Positions 14,805 to 22,222 of a DNA stretch of 64,000 nucleotides are shown piece after piece; the first letter of the stretch is position 1, and every line of letters starts with the position of its first letter. The DNA is from Flavobacterium sp. ov086 (lineage in GTDB: Bacteria > Bacteroidota > Bacteroidia > Flavobacteriales > Flavobacteriaceae). Location of the stretch: the NCBI RefSeq assembly GCF_900187965.1, contig NZ_FZNL01000005.1, positions 186,001 to 250,000 on the forward strand. The letters are read 5' to 3'. Under the pieces are notes generated by a model. It was given only the letters and a program-made list of their open reading frames with translations, was not told the DNA's origin and ran no database searches. Both the position numbers and the translations under genes were made by a program.

Positions 14805-15579
14805 CGTTTTTAGTTAAAGGATATTCTAAAGTTACAGCAGTTCCTGAGGTATCTGATTTCATGATTAATGTTGCTCCAATTAATTTGGCTCTCAATTTCA
14901 TATTATTTAATCCTATTCCGGAATTTGTCTTGAGCGGATCGTAACCAATTCCAAAATCTTTGATATTTAAGCAAAACAAATCATCGGTTGTGGTAATGTT
15001 TACTTCAAACAAATCACTATGAGAATGTTTTAAGCTATTGTGTAGTGCTTCCTGAAAAATTCGGTAAATAAACAAATCGTGTTCCTCATTAATTTCAGGT
15101 ATTTCTCCCGAAAGGGTATATTTGTATTGAATTTTTTTAAGCTTTTTTATTCGCTCTAAATCTTGTTTTATGGCTTCGATAAAATTGCTTTGCAGTAAAT
15201 TGTCTTTGTTTATAATTCTGGATAAAATCCTGATTTCATCCAGAGATTTGGCTAAAATTTCTTTAAGATCACGTAATTCATTTGGCTGAATAACTTTCTC
15301 ACTATTGATATGCATATTAAGTTGCATAATACCAACAGATATTATTTGCCCAATGTTGTCATGCAGCTCTTTGCTGATTTCAGAAAGCGTCTGATCCTTG
15401 ATCTCAATCCGGGTTTTTATTAACTCAGATTGAAAGTAAAGTTCAGCCTCCATCTTCTCGACCAGATAGTTGTTTTTTTTCTTTAAAAAATAAAAGAATA
15501 TAACAAGCAAAGTCACTAGTAAAGTTAAGAAAACTATACCTAATGAAATTACTAATAATTGTATTTCTTTTCGCTCCAT
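14794..15579 (-). CDS. HisKA_3-type sensor histidine kinase
   Basis: A 261-aa kinase starting at ATG 15579 (MERKEIQLLV). It has one N-terminal membrane helix (about residues 8-32), a coiled linker, the HisKA_3 phospho-acceptor ELHDNIGQ with His73, and a HATPase_c domain (ALHNSLKHSHSD as N box; KDFGIGYDP and SGIGLNNMKLRA as G boxes). With no sizeable sensor domain, it may sense through the neighbouring membrane protein. It overlaps both neighbours, the membrane protein by 28 bp and the response regulator by 11 bp, so it is a tightly coupled operon member. Confidence 0.92.
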   Translation of the reverse strand: MERKEIQLLVISLGIVFLTLLVTLLVIFFYFLKKKNNYLVEKMEAELYFQSELIKTRIEIKDQTLSEISKELHDNIGQIISVGIMQLNMHINSEKVIQPNELRDLKEILAKSLDEIRILSRIINKDNLLQSNFIEAIKQDLERIKKLKKIQYKYTLSGEIPEINEEHDLFIYRIFQEALHNSLKHSHSDLFEVNITTTDDLFCLNIKDFGIGYDPLKTNSGIGLNNMKLRAKLIGATLIMKSDTSGTAVTLEYPLTKNDET

Positions 15580-16199
15580 AAAAATCCAATTATAAAACAA
15601 CTATGTGCTAGCAGATTTAAGATAAACAAGACTAAACTAAAAATAGATTCGTCTTGTTTAATTAAAAACCAGTTTATGGCAAGCATGAAAGGTAAAAAAG
15701 GCACGTGAAATACCAGAATTCCTAAGATGTACCAAAAAAAAACAGATTTTTTAAATTTTAATATTTTGTCTGAATTAAAAATTTCTACCAAATATAGGCA
15801 GGATATTATCATAACTGACAGTACACCGGTAGCAAAGCTATAAATAAACGAGTGATTGACGTCTTTTTTGAAGTATAAAATGTTAAGAAAAAAGGAAACG
15901 ATAAATAGTATTAAAAAAAGTGTACCGGCTAATCTATGGGTATATTTTAATAAAAGGCTTCTGATAAGCAATATATAGGCTGAAATACTCACGAACATAT
16001 AAAAATTATAAACATAATAATTTAATAAACCTGTCCATTGTGTAAAATAGTAGCCAACTAATTCGATAAGTACCGAAAACCAAATTAAAATAACTAAAGA
16101 TTTAGCTTTTATACCAGGCAGTTTGTTTAAAGAAAACAAACCGATAATGCCTGATAATAAAGCTAAATAGATGATATATGATCTTAAGAATTCAAACAT
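15552..16199 (-). CDS. Multi-pass membrane protein of a two-component operon
   Basis: A 215-aa protein that is almost wholly hydrophobic, with about seven predicted membrane helices and short loops. No enzymatic motif is seen and I do not recognise a named family. It overlaps the histidine kinase gene and is separated from the 147-aa gene by 7 bp. A kinase with a minimal input region next to a seven-helix membrane protein suggests that this protein is the receptor or an accessory sensor. That is inference. Confidence 0.75.
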   Translation of the reverse strand: MFEFLRSYIIYLALLSGIIGLFSLNKLPGIKAKSLVILIWFSVLIELVGYYFTQWTGLLNYYVYNFYMFVSISAYILLIRSLLLKYTHRLAGTLFLILFIVSFFLNILYFKKDVNHSFIYSFATGVLSVMIISCLYLVEIFNSDKILKFKKSVFFWYILGILVFHVPFLPFMLAINWFLIKQDESIFSLVLFILNLLAHSCFIIGFLWSEKKYNY

Positions 16200-16206
16200 A
16201 ATTTTT

Positions 16207-16650
16207 TTAGTATGTTAAGCTAGGCGGCCTTCCAATGTTGCCATAATTCATTGGAGAAAGGCTTTCGACATCGCTTGAGGTTTGTTCTTGAACCAAAGCA
16301 AAACTTTGAACTTTTGCAGTGGAAGTTACTGTTTTTTTTCCGGTTGGGACTAAGAATAAAGTGGTTAATCCGGCTTTTTCTCCATGTTTTTCATCTTCAG
16401 GATAAACTCCAAAATAAAAACGGATTCCATCAACTGTATAGCCATCTTCCAGTCCTTGGGTTTTAATGTAATGAATGTAGTTCTCAAGTTCTTCTAAGGA
16501 ATACCAAATAGCATTTGCATCTTCTTTTGGTTTAGCAGACTTAGCAGATTTAGCAGTTAAGTCGGCTTTCTTTTTATTGTAATTCAAATTCAGCACTTTG
16601 GCGAATTCCTTAGTAATTAACTGACTCGGTTTTGCGGGTGGATTTTTCAT
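16207..16650 (-). CDS. Hypothetical protein, first gene of the two-component operon (147 aa)
   Basis: The family is not recognised. There is no signal peptide. The N-terminal ~50 residues are basic with a low-complexity tract (TAKSAKSAKPKED). The middle is a folded-looking stretch (WYSLEELENYIHYIKTQGL, VDGIRFYFGVYPEDE, GLTTLFLVPTG). The C-terminus is a polar tail ending in GRPPSLTY. It is transcribed away from the 671-aa gene and sits 7 bp before the membrane-protein gene, so it links the signalling operon with the unknown cluster. Confidence 0.7.
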   Translation of the reverse strand: MKNPPAKPSQLITKEFAKVLNLNYNKKKADLTAKSAKSAKPKEDANAIWYSLEELENYIHYIKTQGLEDGYTVDGIRFYFGVYPEDEKHGEKAGLTTLFLVPTGKKTVTSTAKVQSFALVQEQTSSDVESLSPMNYGNIGRPPSLTY

Positions 16651-16809
16651 GATTTTTTGTTTTTATTGGTTGGTTAAAAAATTAGTTGTTGATATTTTGA
16701 AAATATCTGGATCAAAATTATTTGAATCGTTTCAAATCGACAAGGGTGAAAACCCCCTTTTTTGTCCCGTAAATTTATTTTAAAAAATGGGTTAAATAGC
16801 TGTTTTGTA

Positions 16810-16859
16810 GTTGGTTATAAAAAATGAATTTTACATCGTTCATTTTGTGCACTACCAAC
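16810..16859. promoter_or_regulatory. Nested palindrome, candidate operator for the 16.9-22 kb cluster
   Basis: Inner arms AAAATGAA (16821-16828) and TTCATTTT (16839-16846) are enclosed by outer arms GTTGGT (16810-16815) and ACCAAC (16854-16859). Both pairs are centred within one base of each other. The element lies 55-104 bp before the ATG at 16914, in the region shared with the divergent two-component operon. Binding by the LuxR-type regulator is a reasonable guess. Confidence 0.45.
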
Positions 16860-16913
16860 ACGGTCAAAAATGAATAAAACCTTTTATAAAATAACAACTA
16901 AAATTTTTAAATT

Positions 16914-18929
16914 ATGTCACAACCAACCCCTCTGGGCTATCCTCATGCAGGAGCCGGAACAGTAGAAATTCTTTTAGAAAAAGAAGATGGAGCAGATTTT
17001 GCAGTCCTTTTTTCACCAGATCCTAATAATATGTTATTAAGAGATGCTGGATTACCAATGCAATTTTACTATTATCCAAAGTATCCAAGACTTTCAAAAC
17101 ATCCTGACGGAAGATTTAAATTCTCGATGCAGGTTTTTAAAGGTGAAGCAGATTCATCGACCGTAATTGGTGCCGAAGGACTTGAAGAAGAAGCTGGAGC
17201 TTATACTACATTAACCAGTACAATTGATTTACCTGAAGGATTGCTGAAAGTAGCAATCGACAAACTAAAAGCAAAACTCCACACCGAGTATAACAATCAA
17301 AGACAGTCAAAACTATTTGGATTGTTTTCATACTTAAAAGGAGTAGACAAAGATTTTAACGAAACCAATGTAAGGCCAATTCAGTTAACTGAAAACAAAA
17401 TCGCCATGCATGTTGTGGGAGAAAAATCACCTAATAATCCTTTTGGTGGAGCAAATCCGTGGACTTTTAATATTCAGGGTGAAGGTGCAGGAACTACTTT
17501 TGGACTTGGTGACAATGCTTTCTCTATCTTAATGGGGCGTAATAGTGCTTCATTGGTGAAAAACGCATTAGAAACCGGAACAAACAATTTGGTGGTCGAA
17601 AACAACATCAAATACAAAGGCTATATGCCAACCACAACTATTAAAACAACTGTTGATGTAAAAAAAGTACACACTTATTTTTCGGCAAAAGTAAATGCAA
17701 GCTGGTCTTTTGTCGATGTAAACTGGGAACACGAATATGAAAAAATCCTAACTCAGGGCGGAATCGTAAGTGAGATTATTACTGATAATCAATTCTCAAA
17801 TGATGAGCGCAAAAAAGTTGAAGAAGCACTTTTGACCAAACAAAGAGATTTTGCTTTTCAGATGGTTCAAAAACAAATATTTGATGCGCCGGAAAAACAA
17901 TTTACACCAGCTTCAACACCTGAAAAGCCGGGTGGTTTTTTCAGAATTCTTTTCGGAATTGGAAGCGTGGGAGTGAGTCTTAAATCAGGAACTCAAATTA
18001 GAGAAGTTCAATTTACAGATGAAATAAAATTCTCTGCAATAGAAGTTTTAGATTCAAAAATCAGTGGAAATCTTACTCCATTGACTCTAAAATCCGGCGA
18101 TGCTGCAAAAGAAGATTTGAAAAAATACATCACTATTGTTCCTTTAGATGAAGATTTTTCAAAAGTTCAGGTAATTGCCTCTTTAAACGGAGGTTTAATT
18201 AAACTAGACAAAGAGAATGAAATTGTAAATGACAGCCCTGTAAGTCAGGTTTCTATCGAGGTTGGATATCCGGATTCCAAAGGTAAAATAGTTTGGAAAA
18301 GCTCCGGTAGAATGATCGCTCCCGAAGGAACTCCGTATGTAAAAAATACAAGTAAAGCAGGTAAAGAAATCGACGCCATTTTCCCGGCAACCTGGAGTGA
18401 TAAATCAAGAGAGAAAAATGCTTTCGTTTTTGATTTTGTAAAATACAACGGCTCGACAAAAATCAAAGTTCGTCAGGAAGTTATGTACGAAAAAGACAAA
18501 CGTATTAAACTAAAAGACACAACAAGAGAATTTGATTTTGAAGGAACCAAAGTATTTATTCCGCTTCCGGTTATGAATATGATTAATTATACTTTATCAA
18601 CAGAGCAGCTTTATGAGTGTGATACACTTGAAGTTACTTTAAAAGTGGATAAAATGTCTTCTAAAAAATTCAAGTTCACAGCGGACAATTTTGAAGATGC
18701 GATTCCGTACAGATCTTGGTATGAGTTGGATTACACTATTAAACCAACAGAATATAAAGTGAAATATACTTGTAACGGAAAGATTGGGAAAAAAGCTAAA
18801 AAAGTTTCTATTTCAACTGATTATCAAAAAATTGATTACACAGAAGGTGATGTTTTATTTGAAATTCCAACAGGAACTGCAGCGCAAAATGCTGACATCG
18901 AAAAAATCAGAGCTCCATTTATGGAATAG
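16914..18929 (+). CDS. Large uncharacterised protein (671 aa), first gene of the muramidase cluster
   Basis: I do not recognise a named domain. There is no signal peptide or membrane segment. The protein looks modular and beta-rich. Residues ~1-130 contain VEILLEKEDGADFAVLFSP; ~170-230 are glycine-rich with NPFGGANPWTFNIQGEG; ~255-330 contain an alpha/beta stretch with SWSFVDVNWEHEYEKI; the C-terminal half is repetitive beta-like sequence. Codon use and composition match the rest of the window. A strong hairpin follows before the 721-aa gene. Its transcription is divergent from the two-component operon across a nested palindrome. Confidence 0.75.
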   Translation: MSQPTPLGYPHAGAGTVEILLEKEDGADFAVLFSPDPNNMLLRDAGLPMQFYYYPKYPRLSKHPDGRFKFSMQVFKGEADSSTVIGAEGLEEEAGAYTTLTSTIDLPEGLLKVAIDKLKAKLHTEYNNQRQSKLFGLFSYLKGVDKDFNETNVRPIQLTENKIAMHVVGEKSPNNPFGGANPWTFNIQGEGAGTTFGLGDNAFSILMGRNSASLVKNALETGTNNLVVENNIKYKGYMPTTTIKTTVDVKKVHTYFSAKVNASWSFVDVNWEHEYEKILTQGGIVSEIITDNQFSNDERKKVEEALLTKQRDFAFQMVQKQIFDAPEKQFTPASTPEKPGGFFRILFGIGSVGVSLKSGTQIREVQFTDEIKFSAIEVLDSKISGNLTPLTLKSGDAAKEDLKKYITIVPLDEDFSKVQVIASLNGGLIKLDKENEIVNDSPVSQVSIEVGYPDSKGKIVWKSSGRMIAPEGTPYVKNTSKAGKEIDAIFPATWSDKSREKNAFVFDFVKYNGSTKIKVRQEVMYEKDKRIKLKDTTREFDFEGTKVFIPLPVMNMINYTLSTEQLYECDTLEVTLKVDKMSSKKFKFTADNFEDAIPYRSWYELDYTIKPTEYKVKYTCNGKIGKKAKKVSISTDYQKIDYTEGDVLFEIPTGTAAQNADIEKIRAPFME

Positions 18930-18943
18930 TTTTTTTGATACTA

Positions 18944-18976
18944 AAAACAAAGGGACATTTTTTGTCCCTTTGTTTT
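18944..18976 (+). terminator. Strong hairpin between the two large cluster genes
   Basis: AAAACAAAGGGACA (18944-18957) pairs perfectly over 14 bp with TGTCCCTTTGTTTT (18963-18976), and the 3' arm ends in a T-rich stretch. It probably ends or attenuates most transcripts from the 671-aa gene, giving it higher dosage than the next two genes. Confidence 0.75.
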
Positions 18977-19008
18977 CTAATGATAACTAATCATAAAAAC
19001 AAAACACC

Positions 19009-21174
19009 ATGCCAGATTTAAATACCTTTAAGCTCGATGGAACTAAGTTAGTTCCTGTAAACAGATTTAATCTTGAGCCGGCAAAACCAAGCACTTCATT
19101 TACTGCCGCTGCTGCAATTAAAAAGGATGATGATTTTAGGGTTATAGAACATCCAATAATTCATTCAATAGAAATAAAACCGACTCCTATTATAATTGGT
19201 TTTCCAATATTTGAAAGTTATTATCCTCTTATTGATGGAGGTAATGCGATTACAGAAAATGATTCCTTTAAAGATTATTTTAAAAACGAAATCACATTAT
19301 TCTTTCCTCAAATTGAGGTAGAGCCCAATAACAATACTATTTTTTATTATGAGAGTGTACCTGATAAACTCGCAAATAAAAGCGGTTTAATGGGGAAAGT
19401 AACACTTAAATACAGTGTTAAAAACAAGCCTTTGCAAGCCAACGAAAAGAGCATTTTGCTAAATCTAAGAGAAGCCATTTTAAATTTAAAAGTAAATCAT
19501 GACGTTATAAAAATTAACGGAACGGTGAATACAGTGACGCAGGAAATTCAGTTTGATTTGATTGATGAAGCTGTGAAAATCGCATTTATAAACCTGATTT
19601 CAAATATACCGGTGATGAAATGTGACATTGATCTATTTTTTGATTTCAAAGGATATACAAAATTGAAGCAAAATTTTTTGTATGCCAGAGATTTTTCCAT
19701 CTTAAGAAGCCAAAATATTATAAAAAAAGATTTAGTAACTCCAAAAACAACACTACAGCCCAGATCCATGCTTATAAGCAGTCCGTTAATGGTTAAATCG
19801 GCATCTGTAAATCCGGTTTCTCCAAAAATGATGATTTCAGAAATTCAGAAAGACAACAGCATAAAAGCAGACGTTCAGGAAGAATACGTTAAAAGTACTT
19901 TTCTTTTAAAAGTCAATAAAACTTTAAGTTATCCGCTTTCTAACAATGTTGCAACAAGTTTATATCGCGATGTAAACGGCCCGTTTATAATTAATCCTTT
20001 CAATTTGAATGAAGATTTTTCGCAGTTCAAGCAAATATTTGTTTCGGGATATGATTTCAGTAAACTTTCGATTTACAAATCTATGGTACAGCCCAATACA
20101 TTTTTGCTGATTTCAAAAATTTATAGTCTTTCTAAGGATTTAAATACAATGAAACCTTGTATTTCGACTATTTTTCATGCTTATGAAGAAGGAACTTCAA
20201 CCTCTGAAGATATTTCTAAAATTAGTTTTCGATTTGCCATCGGTCCAAATCTTTCTGATTTTGATCTCGCCAAATTAAAAATAGCACTTTTGAATAATAA
20301 TTTTATTGATGGCGATAAGACGGATTATTTTGATAAAGTTCAGTTTCTTTTTCCAAATGATATCGAGACTGAATATGAAGTTTCCGGAAATTACTTTTTA
20401 CAGAAATCAGATATTGCCACAGATGGCAAACATTTTTTGTTTGATCTGTCTACCGAAAATTTATCAGAGGCAAGTATTATGATCAATGCTTTGAACAATA
20501 CAATTACGCAGTACGCAAACATTAATTTTAAGCACAAAGAAATAAAAGATACAAGTGTTATTGAATTGAATATTGAAAACACAATTGGCGAAATTCTGGA
20601 AGCCTTGATTGATAATACCACAAAAAAAATACAAATCAGTAATCAGTCTATTTCAAACTGCAAACTCAATTCTATTTTATTGGTTTACAATCAGAACGCA
20701 ACGTATCAAAACACTATTTTTTTTAAAAACTATCCGGAACTTATCAGCAATGACAGTAAATCTTTAGATCTGACAGTAATTAACCCAACGGGTACAGATA
20801 CTCTGAAAAGTGTATTCTTTGATTTTGAAAACATAGAGAATATTAGTTCAGAGTTTAATCAGGTTGTTTCGCAATCTACAAGTTACAATAGATATATTCA
20901 GGTAGAAATAAAAAGTCAGGCCGCCACAACAAGCAAAATAACGATCGAATTGATTGTTCAGGAAACGGGAAGTAAATTTATTATCGAACGTTTGAAATCT
21001 GAATTTTCAACACCAATTCTGTTCAACTTTATTATCAAGAACAGTCTTAATAGTAATACTTTGATATCATATAAAGTCAATTATTTTGACAAAAATGACA
21101 ATCTGGTAAGTTCCAGAAATGATGTTTTTAATTTTTCGGCATCATCAAAAATAACTATAAACAAAAAGTCATGA
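19009..21174 (+). CDS. Large uncharacterised protein (721 aa), coupled to muramidase
   Basis: No known domain is recognised. The protein has no signal peptide and no membrane helix. It is rich in Asn, Ser, Lys and Ile, with alternating hydrophobic patterns suggesting several beta-sandwich modules. An N-terminal ~65-residue leader contains a short AAAAI tract; a Ser/Pro-rich linker lies around residues 245-285. It starts at ATG 19009. Its TGA overlaps the ATG of the muramidase gene (ATGA at 21171-21174), so the two are translationally coupled and probably made in fixed proportion, as expected of partners in one structure or of a carrier and its cargo. Confidence 0.75.
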   Translation: MPDLNTFKLDGTKLVPVNRFNLEPAKPSTSFTAAAAIKKDDDFRVIEHPIIHSIEIKPTPIIIGFPIFESYYPLIDGGNAITENDSFKDYFKNEITLFFPQIEVEPNNNTIFYYESVPDKLANKSGLMGKVTLKYSVKNKPLQANEKSILLNLREAILNLKVNHDVIKINGTVNTVTQEIQFDLIDEAVKIAFINLISNIPVMKCDIDLFFDFKGYTKLKQNFLYARDFSILRSQNIIKKDLVTPKTTLQPRSMLISSPLMVKSASVNPVSPKMMISEIQKDNSIKADVQEEYVKSTFLLKVNKTLSYPLSNNVATSLYRDVNGPFIINPFNLNEDFSQFKQIFVSGYDFSKLSIYKSMVQPNTFLLISKIYSLSKDLNTMKPCISTIFHAYEEGTSTSEDISKISFRFAIGPNLSDFDLAKLKIALLNNNFIDGDKTDYFDKVQFLFPNDIETEYEVSGNYFLQKSDIATDGKHFLFDLSTENLSEASIMINALNNTITQYANINFKHKEIKDTSVIELNIENTIGEILEALIDNTTKKIQISNQSISNCKLNSILLVYNQNATYQNTIFFKNYPELISNDSKSLDLTVINPTGTDTLKSVFFDFENIENISSEFNQVVSQSTSYNRYIQVEIKSQAATTSKITIELIVQETGSKFIIERLKSEFSTPILFNFIIKNSLNSNTLISYKVNYFDKNDNLVSSRNDVFNFSASSKITINKKS

Positions 21175-21995
21175 GAACGATAAAATTAGGTGTAAAATCA
21201 AGTGAGGTATATTACTTAAATGAACTTCTCTTAAAATTGAAGTACACCGTTGTTGTTGCGGATTCTTTTAGCGCTGCTACAGATAAAGCAGTACGGGATT
21301 TTCAATTAAAAAACAACTTGGTCGTAGACGGAATCGTTGGTTTAAAAACATGGTCTACTTTGCTTGAAAAAAGTAAAGGCGGTTTTTCGTCAAATACTAA
21401 GCTGCTTTCAGAACAAGATCTGATTGATTTCGCAAATGCCTACAATCTTGAATTGGCGGTTGTAAAAGCGGTTAATGAAGTCGAAAGCGGGGGGAAGGGC
21501 TTTCTGGTCGACGGACGTCCAAAGATTTTGTTCGAAGGGCATGTTTTCTGGAGACAACTCGAAGCGCGAAACATCAATCCCAATGCATATGTAAATGCCA
21601 ATACCCAGGATATTTTATTTAAAAACTATACCAGAAAGTATTATTTGGGAGGAACAGCAGAATATACGCGTTTGGAAAAAGCAATTAATTTAAATCCTGA
21701 TAAGAAATTTAGTGATGCTGCAAAATGCTCAGCTTCGTGGGGTTTGTATCAAATTATGGGTTTTAATGCGCTTACTATCGGATATAGCACTATCGATGAC
21801 TATGTTGAAAAGATGTATTTGAACGAAGGCGAACACTTAAAAGCTTTTGGATTGTTTTTGAAAGCAAATAATCTAATTGGACTTTTAAGAGATAAAAAAT
21901 GGGCGGATTTTGCATTGAGATACAACGGAGCAGGATATAAAGCCAACAAATACGACGAGAAATTAATGAAAGCGTATTTGAAGTTTAAGGCATAA
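21171..21995 (+). CDS. Peptidoglycan-binding N-acetylmuramidase (DUF3380-type), no signal peptide
   Basis: A 274-aa wall hydrolase. Residues ~5-65 are a PG_binding_1 repeat (VRDFQLKNNLVVDGIVGLKTW). Residues ~85-270 are the N-acetylmuramidase domain of the DUF3380 type, with the probable catalytic Glu in AVNEVESGGKGF, the family stretch ILFEGHVFWRQL, and ASWGLYQIMGFN. This layout is typical of phage endolysins and some secreted effectors. It lacks an export signal, and no holin, spanin or phage structural gene is nearby. The start overlaps the stop of the 721-aa gene. The target is peptidoglycan; how it gets there is unknown. Confidence 0.85.
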   Translation: MRTIKLGVKSSEVYYLNELLLKLKYTVVVADSFSAATDKAVRDFQLKNNLVVDGIVGLKTWSTLLEKSKGGFSSNTKLLSEQDLIDFANAYNLELAVVKAVNEVESGGKGFLVDGRPKILFEGHVFWRQLEARNINPNAYVNANTQDILFKNYTRKYYLGGTAEYTRLEKAINLNPDKKFSDAAKCSASWGLYQIMGFNALTIGYSTIDDYVEKMYLNEGEHLKAFGLFLKANNLIGLLRDKKWADFALRYNGAGYKANKYDEKLMKAYLKFKA

Positions 21996-22049
21996 AAGTT
22001 TGTTCCAGGTTTTCTTTGTTTCATGTTTCTATACTTTGAACATAATTTT

Positions 22050-22123
22050 ACCGTAAAGTTTGCAAAGATTTACGCAAAGAATGCAACACAAAACTTTGGA
22101 TAAATCTTTGCGAAATTTGCGGT
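22050..22123 (+). terminator. Imperfect inverted repeat after the muramidase gene
   Basis: The left arm 22050-22072 (contains TTTGCAAAGATTTA) and right arm 22101-22123 (contains TAAATCTTTGCGAAA) match at 20 of 23 positions when one is reversed. It is the first structure after the muramidase stop and could end that transcript. The repeated word TTTGCAAAGATTTA is of the spacer-word type seen elsewhere in this window. Confidence 0.5.
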
Positions 22124-22166
22124 TAACTAACACATCCCAACAAACTTGAAACTTGAAACAAAAAAA

Positions 22167-22201
22167 CAAACCCGACAAATTCTAGGAATCTGTCGGGTTT
22201 G
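22167..22201 (-). terminator. Terminator of pheT
   Basis: CAAACCCGACA (22167-22177) pairs perfectly with TGTCGGGTTTG (22191-22201). On the minus strand, the direction of pheT, the stem is followed by a T-run. It lies 22 bp after the pheT stop. Confidence 0.85.
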
Positions 22202-22222
22202 AATTTATAAGGAATTATGTTT

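Noticed and set aside
21171..21995. Muramidase as endolysin of a prophage
   Set aside because: No holin, capsid, terminase, portal, tail or integrase genes nearby, and the flanks are housekeeping genes.
16207..21995. Type VI secretion or contractile injection cluster
   Set aside because: No tube, sheath, baseplate, spike or AAA ATPase sequences were recognised.
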